Shown here: positions 1-5,167 of the stretch, in pieces
How the letters are laid out: every line of letters starts with the position of its first letter
Position numbering within the stretch: position 1 is the first letter of the stretch
Origin: Clostridiales bacterium
GTDB lineage: Bacteria; Bacillota; Sulfobacillia; UBA995; UBA9673
Assembly: GCA_003541445.1 (NCBI GenBank)
Contig: DPMO01000075.1
Span: 1 to 5,744 of the forward strand
Length of the DNA: 5,744 bases
Direction of reading: 5' to 3'
Notes under the pieces: generated by a model
Told to the model about the DNA's origin: nothing
The model's database searches: none
The model's input: the letters and a program-made list of their open reading frames with translations, nothing else
Position numbers and translations under genes: made by a program

Positions 1-73
1 CCTCCTCTCGCCCGAGTCCCTGCGCGAGGTGAAGGACTCCGCGGGCCGCGGGGACCGGCCGGGGCGGGGGTGA
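1..73 (+). CDS. C-terminal end of an unidentified upstream gene (partial)
   Basis: Reading from base 2, an open frame runs 23 codons from the window edge to a TGA at 71-73. The peptide begins LLSPESLREVKDSAG and ends in a Gly/Arg/Pro-rich tail. The first 15 residues look like an ordinary helical protein end, and the other + frames there are either interrupted early or read as Arg/Pro/Gly-rich shadow sequence. No domain can be recognised from so little. It lies on the same strand as the DegV gene, 138 bases upstream, so it could share a transcript with it. The frame choice rests only on composition and a plausible stop, so this is a tentative call. Confidence 0.4.
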   Translation, partial: LLSPESLREVKDSAGRGDRPGRG

Positions 74-124
74 GGCCGAGGGGCGGGTCTCTTCCCCTCC
101 CACGCCACGGAGGGAGGACCTTCC

Positions 125-146
125 CCGGAGGCGAAGCCTGTCCCGG
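125..146 (+). other. Small GC-rich hairpin between upstream gene and degV
   Basis: CCGG-AGGC (125-132), a GAA loop (133-135) and GCCT (136-139) form a stem that continues, after a 3-base bulge (140-142), with CCGG (143-146). This gives 8 pairs in total. There is no T-run behind it, so it is not a standard intrinsic terminator. It could help end the upstream transcript or be chance structure in GC-rich DNA. I found no convincing -35/-10 pair in the rest of 74-201: TATATG at 181-186 resembles a -10 but has no -35 at the right distance. Confidence 0.2.
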
Positions 147-201
147 CCTGAGGGCGTGTCTGCCGGATGCGCCGGATATGTATATGGGGACACCCCCTGT
201 C

Positions 202-207
202 GAGGAG
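202..207 (+). promoter_or_regulatory. Ribosome-binding site of the DegV-family gene
   Basis: GAGGAG at 202-207 is the only Shine-Dalgarno-like purine run before the conserved DegV N-terminus. It lies 4 bases before the ATG at 212 and 10 bases before the ATG at 218, so it supports a start at one of these two codons. It argues against the in-frame ATG at 167, which has no such site and would add 15 atypical residues. Confidence 0.6.
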
Positions 208-211
208 CGTG

Positions 212-1078
212 ATGACAATGGCCGGACCCAGGGTGCGGGTCGTGACGGACACCGTCTCCGACGTGCCGGACGACATCGCCCGTGACCTGGGGATAACTCT
301 CATCCCCATGGTCATCAGGTTCGGGGACGAGCAGGTGAGAGACCGGGTCGAGATGGACATCAAGACGTTCCTGGCCAGGCTGGCGGCGACGAAAGAGCCG
401 GTCCGGACCTCCCAGCCGTCCCCGGGCGAGTTCATCGAGGCTTTCAGGAAGGCCGCCCGGGGAGGGGCCACCGTCGTGTCCATCCAGCCTTCCATGAAGT
501 TCAGCGGGGCCTACCAGACGGCGTGCATCGCCCGGGACATCGTCGCCCAGGAGGGCTGCCGGGTTGAGGTGGTCGACACGCGGAACGCTTCCATGGCCCA
601 GGGGTGGGCGGTCATCGAGGCCGCCCGGGCCGCCCTGGCCGGCCTGCCGGTCGAGGATGTCGTGGAGAGGGTCAAGGACGTCTCCCGGAAGGTGAAGACC
701 TTCCTGACCCTCGACACCCTGGCCTACCTCCAGAGGAACGGCCGGTTGGGCCGGGTGCAGGCCCTCCTGGGGGCTCTCCTTCAGCTCAAGCCCATCCTCA
801 CGGTGAGGGACGGGGAGCTGGGCCTCGCCGACGCGGCGGTCGGCGCCTCCCAGGTGATGTCAAGGCTCGTCCTGAGCATCCGGCGGAGCATAAGCGAGGG
901 CGCCCGGGTCGCCCTCGCCGTCGTGCATGTCTCGGCCCGTGAGAAGGCCGAGCAGCTCAGGGATGAACTCGGCCGGCTCTACGACGTGGTCGAGTCGCTC
1001 ATCACCGAGACCGGGCCGGCCATCGCGGCCAACGTCGGTCCGGGCGGTTTCGGGGCGATGCTCTACGAGGTCGACTGA
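212..1078 (+). CDS. DegV family (FakB-like) fatty-acid-binding protein
   Basis: This complete 288-residue protein has the normal length for the DegV family. Known members (FakB) bind a fatty acid in a buried pocket and present it to the kinase FakA, which makes acyl-phosphate for phospholipid synthesis in the cytoplasm. Visible family landmarks are TDTVSD near residues 12-17, the TSQPS segment at 66-70, SGAYQTA at 98-104 (the SGTYQSA-type pocket motif), LDTLAYLQRNGRLGR at 167-181, LKPIL shortly after it, and GPGGFG at 276-281 just before the C-terminus. The start is ATG 212 or ATG 218, the latter two residues shorter; both follow GAGGAG. There is no signal peptide or membrane segment. The gene ends at TGA 1076-1078, directly against the molybdoenzyme gene, which implies co-transcription. 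No FakA-type kinase is visible, so which lipid it carries is unknown. The family is certain; the FakB role is inferred. Confidence 0.95.
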   Translation: MTMAGPRVRVVTDTVSDVPDDIARDLGITLIPMVIRFGDEQVRDRVEMDIKTFLARLAATKEPVRTSQPSPGEFIEAFRKAARGGATVVSIQPSMKFSGAYQTACIARDIVAQEGCRVEVVDTRNASMAQGWAVIEAARAALAGLPVEDVVERVKDVSRKVKTFLTLDTLAYLQRNGRLGRVQALLGALLQLKPILTVRDGELGLADAAVGASQVMSRLVLSIRRSISEGARVALAVVHVSAREKAEQLRDELGRLYDVVESLITETGPAIAANVGPGGFGAMLYEVD

Positions 1079-3260
1079 AGACGGGAAGAGAACGGTCATC
1101 AGGACGGCCTGCCCTCTCGACTGCTGGGACACCTGTACCATCCTGGCCGAGGTGTCCGGCGGCCGCGTCGTAGGCCTCAGGGGGGACCCCGACCATCCCG
1201 TCACCAGGGGCAGGCTCTGCGTGAAGGCCCGGCTGCAGCTTGAGAGGCACAGGTCCCGGGACCGGCTCAAGACCCCTCTTGTCCGCCGGGGGGACGTCCT
1301 GGTCGAGGCCTCGTGGGAGGCGGCCCTGGACCTCGTCGCGGACAGGCTCCTCCGGGCGAGGGAGCGTTCCGGGAGCCTGGCTGTAGTCCACTACTGGTTC
1401 TCGGGGTCGATGGGCCTTCTGAAAGACCTTTACCAGAGGCTCTTCAACCTCTTCGGCGGGGTGACCGAGCCGCGCGGCAGCCTCTGCTGGTCGGCGGGAC
1501 TGGCCGCCCAGGAGGCCGACTTCGGCCGCGTTCTCTCCCACGACCCCCGCGACCTGGTCGCGGCGGCCGCCGTGGTCATATGGGGGCGGAACCCCGTCGA
1601 CACGAACCCGCACCTCGTGCCGTTCGTCGAGGAGGCGCGGGCCGCGGGCGCGCCGGTCGTCGTCATCGACCCGGTGAGGACGGCCACGGTCCGGCGGTTG
1701 GCCGACCGCCACATCGCCCCGAGGCCGGGGACGGATGCTGTCCTGGCCCTGGCTGTGGCCGGCGAACTGCTCCGGCGCGGCGCCTATGACCGCGGGTTCT
1801 GCGAGGAGCGCGCGGCGGGGTTCGAGGACTACGCCCGGGCCGCGGCCGGTCTCCGTCTCGAGGCGGCCGCCCGGGCCTGCGGGGTCGCGGCGGCGGACAT
1901 CCTCTTCCTCGCCGACATCCTCGAGACGAGGCGTCCGGCGGCCCTGCTCATCGGGTACGGCCTCCAGAGGCACCGCCGGGGCGGAGAGGCCGTGCGGGCC
2001 ATCGACGCCCTGGCCGCGCTCACGGGGAACGTGGGCCGTAGCGGGGGAGGCGCCAACTACGCCAACCGACACGCCCAGGGGCTGCTCAGGGACCTCTCCG
2101 GGGAGGAGTTCGCCCGAGCCAGGAGGTTTTTCCCCATGCCGGCCCTGGGGACGGAGCTGGCCGCCCTCCGGGACCCGAGGGTCGAGGTCTTCTTCTGCAA
2201 CAGGGCCAACCCCGCCGCCACGGCGCCGAACGCGGGCGAGGTCGTGCGGGCCCTCCGGGCTGTCGGGTTCAAGGTCGTGGCCGAGATAAGGCCGACGGAC
2301 ACGACGGCTCTCGCCGACGTCGTGCTGCCGGCAGCCGACTTCCTCGAGGACGAGGACCTCTACCACTGCTCCTGGCACACCTATTTCACCTGGGCCGTCC
2401 CGGCCGTCAGGCCCCCCGGCCTGGCCTGGCCGGAGACGAGGATAGTCGCGGAGCTTGCCTCAAGGCTCGGGTTCGGGGAGGAGTTCACCCGCACCCCGCA
2501 GGAATGGATAGCCTACGCCCTCGAGCCCCTGGTCGCGCGCTGCCCCGGCCTGGCCCCGGGAGGCGACATCAGGCGGCTGCGGGGCACTTTCTTCCCCAAT
2601 CCCGCCGCCCGGGCCGTCCCGTGGTCCGACGGCCGGTTCGCCACGCCCAGCGGTCGGTTCGAGTTCGGGCGGGAGTGGGGGTGCCTCGAGGACGTACGGT
2701 CCGCCGCCCTCGGGCGGTCGACCTCAGGGCCGGCCGGGACGGACGCCTGGGGGGCGGAGCCGGGCCCCGGCGAGGCGGGCCCCGGGGACCGGCCCGTCTT
2801 CCACCTCGTGACCCCGCGGACCCGCTGGAACCTCCACTCGCAGTTCTTCGAGGAGGCCCTGAGGCGCCTCTCCCGCGGGTCGGGGCTCCCGCCGGCCTTC
2901 CTGCATCCCCGGGCGGCGGCCGGTCTCGGTCTCGCGGACGGGGAGACGGTCGTCCTCCGCACCGCTCAGGGGGAGCTCAAGGCCCATCTGGTCACCGACG
3001 ACGGCGTGCGGGAGGATACGGTGCTCCTCTACGGCGGCGGGGACCTCGGGCTCGCCCGCGGCGGGGAACCCACCTCGGCCAACCTCCTCACCTCCGACAC
3101 CCTCACCGACATCGGCCTTCAGGCGGCGTACTACGACTGCACCTGCACGGTGAGCCGCGCGGAGGGACGGCCGGGCCGAGCGGGCACCGCCGGTCCGGCG
3201 ACGGGACGGGCCGCCGGACCGACGGCCCCGCGTCGGATGACGCTCAGTCGACCAGGATGA
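963..3260 (+). CDS. Molybdopterin (bis-MGD) oxidoreductase, catalytic subunit, substrate unknown
   Basis: This is a member of the DMSO-reductase superfamily (BisC/FdhF-like). Numbering from ATG 963 (765 residues), it has a [4Fe-4S] site C50-x3-C54-x3-C58-x27-C86. The molybdopterin domain follows, with WGRNP at 207-211, VVVIDP ending at 237, a GNVGRSGGG turn, and the RPTDTTALADVVLPAAD segment from 443. A TPSGRFEF motif ends near 568, a Gly/Pro-rich linker covers about 576-612, and the C-terminal dinucleotide-binding domain covers about 613-732. Cys175 in GSLCWSAG is the likely Mo/W ligand by position; this is inferred. There is no twin-arginine signal, so the enzyme should be cytoplasmic, and no electron-transfer subunit is encoded beside it. 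The start is uncertain: ATG 963 lies 116 bases inside degV and gives a Ser/Arg-rich N-terminus unlike the family, whereas conserved sequence begins at about 1095. ATC 1098 follows GGGAAGAG (1083-1090) at good spacing. A 33-residue Gly/Ala/Arg/Pro tail follows the last domain. Substrate and direction of catalysis cannot be told. Confidence 0.93.
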   Translation: MNSAGSTTWSSRSSPRPGRPSRPTSVRAVSGRCSTRSTEDGKRTVIRTACPLDCWDTCTILAEVSGGRVVGLRGDPDHPVTRGRLCVKARLQLERHRSRDRLKTPLVRRGDVLVEASWEAALDLVADRLLRARERSGSLAVVHYWFSGSMGLLKDLYQRLFNLFGGVTEPRGSLCWSAGLAAQEADFGRVLSHDPRDLVAAAAVVIWGRNPVDTNPHLVPFVEEARAAGAPVVVIDPVRTATVRRLADRHIAPRPGTDAVLALAVAGELLRRGAYDRGFCEERAAGFEDYARAAAGLRLEAAARACGVAAADILFLADILETRRPAALLIGYGLQRHRRGGEAVRAIDALAALTGNVGRSGGGANYANRHAQGLLRDLSGEEFARARRFFPMPALGTELAALRDPRVEVFFCNRANPAATAPNAGEVVRALRAVGFKVVAEIRPTDTTALADVVLPAADFLEDEDLYHCSWHTYFTWAVPAVRPPGLAWPETRIVAELASRLGFGEEFTRTPQEWIAYALEPLVARCPGLAPGGDIRRLRGTFFPNPAARAVPWSDGRFATPSGRFEFGREWGCLEDVRSAALGRSTSGPAGTDAWGAEPGPGEAGPGDRPVFHLVTPRTRWNLHSQFFEEALRRLSRGSGLPPAFLHPRAAAGLGLADGETVVLRTAQGELKAHLVTDDGVREDTVLLYGGGDLGLARGGEPTSANLLTSDTLTDIGLQAAYYDCTCTVSRAEGRPGRAGTAGPATGRAAGPTAPRRMTLSRPG
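3191..3221 (-). terminator. Perfect 10-bp inverted repeat just past the SLH gene stop
   Basis: CGGTCCGGCG (3191-3200) and CGCCGGACCG (3212-3221) are exact reverse complements separated by 11 bases, forming a strong GC stem. It starts 23 bases beyond the stop of the - strand SLH gene and lies inside the non-conserved C-terminal tail of the molybdoenzyme. The position between two converging genes suits transcription termination. Neither side has a T-run, so any termination would need a factor or rely on the stem alone. Such repeats also arise by chance at this GC content. Confidence 0.35.
3219..3236 (-). terminator. Second, overlapping hairpin next to the SLH gene stop
   Basis: CCGACG (3219-3224) and CGTCGG (3231-3236) pair around a 6-base loop, 7 bases downstream of the SLH gene stop codon on the - strand. 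It shares three bases with the larger 3191-3221 stem, so the two are mutually exclusive or sequential during transcription. No T-run follows. It is plausible as part of a convergent termination zone, but weak on its own. Confidence 0.25.
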
Positions 3261-4836
3261 ACACCAGGTCTTCCTCCCTTTCGGTGACCTCGAGCCAGAG
3301 GGTCGCCCTGGCCGTGCTCCCGGTCCGCGTGGCGCTCACGATGACCCCGTAGCGACCGGCCGGTGTGTCGCGCGGGACCGTGACACCTGCCTGCCAGGTT
3401 TCCGCGGCGTTCGGCGCAGAGCGGCGCGAGAGGGGCACGGCGAGCCGACCGTCGGGCAGGTTGACGGTTGCGCGGCACTCGGCGGCGGGGAGGCTCGGCC
3501 AGGCCGTTATGAGGACCTCACCCCCGGCCGGGACGGGGTTCGGCTCGAGAGCAGCGGTGACGGTGAAGGCGCCGACCTCGAAGACGGCCTGGGCCCGGCG
3601 TGTCGTGCCGGGGTAGCGGGCGGTGAAGGTCGCCCGGTGGACCCCCGGCCGGGCCCCGCCCGGGACCACCAGGTCGGCCGTCCAAAGAGCTCCCCGACCG
3701 GTGCGGGTGAGGACCACTTCGCCGGCCACGGGCGGTGAGAAGTCGACGGTGACCGACGCCGGCCGGCCCGTGGCGAAGGCCGAGAGGTGGAGGGTCTCGC
3801 CCGGCAGGACGAAGGCCGGGTGCACAAACCCCCGCACCGACTTCTCCTCGAGGAAGACGGGCTTGAGGACGGACCGGTGCTCGAGGCCGTTGCGGTCGAC
3901 GAGCCAGCCGCGGTAGTAGTAGACCCCGGCCGGGAGGATGCGGCCCTGGTCGTCAGTGCCGTCCCAGACCACGGCTTCGGGCGGTTCGGGAGGAGCGTCT
4001 TCGGGCCGGAGCGTCTTCAGACGCCGGCCGGAGCCGTCCAGGACGGCCAGGTCCCATCCCCGGGCGTTGCGGTTCCTCAAGGACCCCAGGGAGAAGACGG
4101 TGACGTCTTCGACCCCGTCGCCGTCCGGGGAGAACGGGTTGGGCCCGGCTTCCACGAGGAAGAGACAGGAGCGGTAGATGACGGCGGCCGCCTCGGCGCG
4201 GGTCAGGGAGCGTCCGGGCCTGAGCGTCCGGTCGGGGTACCCTTCGATGATGCCCAGGCGTACGGCGAGGGCCATTCGCCGGCGGTGCACGGGGGCGACC
4301 TTCGAGCCGTCGCGGAACTGCCTGATGTAGGTCCAAGCGTCCTCGGCGTCCAAGGCCTGTGCCACGTCCCCGAGGCCCAGGGCCTCGACGAGGACCGCGA
4401 CGGCCTCCTGCCGCGAGAGGCCGGCGGAGCTCCTCCGGACCCAGCCCCGGCCGGAGGCCTGTCCGACACCGCGGCCCGGCGACCGGGCCTGGTCGGCGCC
4501 GCCGGCCAGAGAGAGGGCCGCGCGGGGAGGCGGGAAGGGGTCGCCCGGGAAGACCCTGACGAGCATGTCCCCGAAGTCGCTGCGGGAGATGGCGGCGTTC
4601 GGGCGGAACCCGGTCAGGCGGAGACGACCGGGCCACCGTATGACACCTCCGACCTCGCCCGGCGGCGGTACGACCCCCTCCTCCCAGAGGACCCGCACGT
4701 ACGTCTCTGCCCAGTGACCGGACATGTCGGGGTACCACAGGCGCCGGGCCGCGGCCGGCCCGTCAAGAGCGCAGACGACGAGCACAAGGGCTGCCGCGGC
4801 GAGGCTCAGGGACCGCTGCGTGCCGGTCGAGCGCAA
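3244..4836 (-). CDS. Secreted SLH-domain protein with FlgD-type Ig domain
   Basis: This 530-residue exported protein starts at TTG (4836-4834), supported by AGGAGGTGA immediately upstream. Residues 1-30 form a signal peptide: basic start, hydrophobic core about 11-23, cleavage probably after the AAA at 28-30. SLH units follow: WYPDMSGHWAETYVRVL from residue 34 with FRPNAAISRSDFGDMLVRVF ending at 96; a degenerate unit around 139-175; and a clear one ending GIIEGYPDRTLRPGRSLTRAEAAAVIY at 195-221. A Pro/Gly/Arg-rich linker covers about 97-138. Residues 233-312 match the FlgD/CHU_C-type Ig fold: NPFSPDGDG, then VVWDGTDDQGRILPAGVYYYRG. Two further beta-rich Ig-like stretches follow (about 335-425 and 425-517). 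SLH domains typically bind pyruvylated wall polysaccharide, so the protein should sit on the cell surface with its C-terminal domains outward. There is no catalytic motif, so a structural or adhesive role is inferred. It converges on the molybdoenzyme gene (17-base overlap) and diverges from the cpaB-like gene. Confidence 0.92.
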   Translation of the reverse strand: MRSTGTQRSLSLAAAALVLVVCALDGPAAARRLWYPDMSGHWAETYVRVLWEEGVVPPPGEVGGVIRWPGRLRLTGFRPNAAISRSDFGDMLVRVFPGDPFPPPRAALSLAGGADQARSPGRGVGQASGRGWVRRSSAGLSRQEAVAVLVEALGLGDVAQALDAEDAWTYIRQFRDGSKVAPVHRRRMALAVRLGIIEGYPDRTLRPGRSLTRAEAAAVIYRSCLFLVEAGPNPFSPDGDGVEDVTVFSLGSLRNRNARGWDLAVLDGSGRRLKTLRPEDAPPEPPEAVVWDGTDDQGRILPAGVYYYRGWLVDRNGLEHRSVLKPVFLEEKSVRGFVHPAFVLPGETLHLSAFATGRPASVTVDFSPPVAGEVVLTRTGRGALWTADLVVPGGARPGVHRATFTARYPGTTRRAQAVFEVGAFTVTAALEPNPVPAGGEVLITAWPSLPAAECRATVNLPDGRLAVPLSRRSAPNAAETWQAGVTVPRDTPAGRYGVIVSATRTGSTARATLWLEVTEREEDLVFILVD

Positions 4837-4842
4837 GCCGTT

Positions 4843-4851
4843 TCACCTCCT
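4843..4851 (-). promoter_or_regulatory. Strong ribosome-binding site of the SLH gene
   Basis: On the - strand, AGGAGGTGA (4851 to 4843) is a near-complete complement of the 16S rRNA 3' end, 6 bases before TTG 4836-4834. It fixes TTG as the start; no ATG or GTG in frame is comparably placed. The excellent site probably compensates for the weaker start codon. Confidence 0.85.
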
Positions 4852-5033
4852 GCGCCGGGGCTGTCGCGTCTCCCGGCAGAGGGCGGCGCATTCTCCCCGC
4901 CGACGGGCCCTCCTCCCGTGAAGGACGTCGCCCGCACCAACATCTCACGTCACAGAGGGACGGCCTCCGGGGCGGTCCCTCGGCTGGAGTCGGACGAGGG
5001 GGGATGGAAGGCGAAAGAGTCGAGCGATTCCCG
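4852..5033. other. Divergent intergenic region, SLH-gene side
   Basis: No gene is supported between the SLH start (4836) and the cpaB start (5168), 331 bases in all. The left part should hold the SLH promoter, but I see no convincing -35/-10 pair on the - strand. GAGAAT (4895 to 4890) is a fair -10 without a matching -35, and TCGACT (5023 to 5018) resembles a -35 without a -10. An atypical or activator-dependent promoter is possible. The right part (5034-5167) holds the cpaB promoter and leader described separately. Confidence 0.5.
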
Positions 5034-5063
5034 TTGACCCGTGCGGCCGCGGCCGCCTAAGAT
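5034..5063 (+). promoter_or_regulatory. Sigma-A-like promoter of the cpaB-type gene
   Basis: TTGACC (5034-5039, five of six consensus bases) is followed after 18 bases by TAAGAT (5058-5063, four of six). This is the best promoter-like pair in the window and stands out in GC-rich DNA. Transcription would begin near 5070, giving a leader of about 100 bases before the TTG at 5168. The spacer consists almost wholly of the palindrome at 5043-5056. The call is by inspection only. Confidence 0.6.
5043..5056. repeat. 14-bp perfect palindrome inside the promoter spacer
   Basis: GCGGCCGCGGCCGC equals its own reverse complement and lies between the -35 and -10 elements of the cpaB promoter, three bases after the -35 and one before the -10. 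A dyad in this place could be an operator for a dimeric regulator that acts by blocking or twisting the promoter. It could also be chance in GC-rich DNA, since it is built only of G and C and is a simple repeat of CGGCCG units. No regulator gene is in the window. Confidence 0.4.
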
Positions 5064-5167
5064 GCTCAGTGGACCCACATGTCGCCTTGCCTGCCGCGGA
5101 CATCCGGCCTGACCTTCCGACCGAGAGGAACCCAGGAGCTTCCTAGGCTCCGGAGGGGGGACGTGGA
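5064..5167 (+). other. Structured 5' leader of the cpaB-type gene
   Basis: The leader can form two local hairpins: ATGTCGC (5079-5085) with GC-G-GACAT (5096-5103, one bulged G), and GGAGC (5135-5139) with GCTCC (5147-5151). The second ends exactly where the ribosome-binding site begins. CCTTCC (5113-5118) can also pair with GGAGGG (5152-5157) with one G-U pair, enclosing the second hairpin and hiding the ribosome-binding site. It does not match a riboswitch class I know; in particular I see no c-di-GMP-I type core. Regulation is inferred from pairing alone. Confidence 0.3.
5152..5156 (+). promoter_or_regulatory. Ribosome-binding site of the cpaB-type gene
   Basis: GGAGG (5152-5156), continuing as a G-run to 5160, lies 11 bases before TTG 5168. 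The spacing is slightly long. The upstream frame is closed by TAG at 5144-5146 and no ATG or GTG in frame precedes the membrane segment, so TTG 5168 is the only sensible start. Confidence 0.65.

Noticed and set aside
167..211. ATG 167 as start of the DegV protein
   Set aside because: It would add 15 residues before the usual DegV N-terminus and has no ribosome-binding site, whereas ATG 212/218 follow GAGGAG.
70..285. Small + strand open frame across the gap before degV
   Set aside because: It overlaps degV by 74 bases in another frame, has Arg/Gly/Pro-rich shadow composition and no clear ribosome-binding site.
963..1097. Twin-arginine export signal on the molybdoenzyme
   Set aside because: Even the longest plausible N-terminus has no SRRxFLK-type motif followed by a hydrophobic stretch.
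1002..2378. Long - strand open frame (458 codons) opposite the molybdoenzyme
   Set aside because: It is Arg/Pro/Gly-rich with no recognisable domain and lies antisense to strongly conserved molybdopterin motifs. Such antisense frames are common in GC-rich genes.
3992..4024. 11-bp direct repeat GGAGCGTCTTC (3992-4002 and 4008-4018), the second copy merging into inverted arms GCGTCT/AGACGC (4011-4024)
   Set aside because: It lies within coding sequence of the FlgD-Ig region, the copies are in different frames, and the inverted arms leave only two bases for a loop. Chance is the simplest explanation.
3787..5037. Long + strand open frame (416 codons) opposite the SLH gene
   Set aside because: It covers the antisense of the signal peptide, SLH and FlgD-Ig coding sequence, has biased composition, and shows no domain. 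The - strand gene has a strong ribosome-binding site and clear domains.
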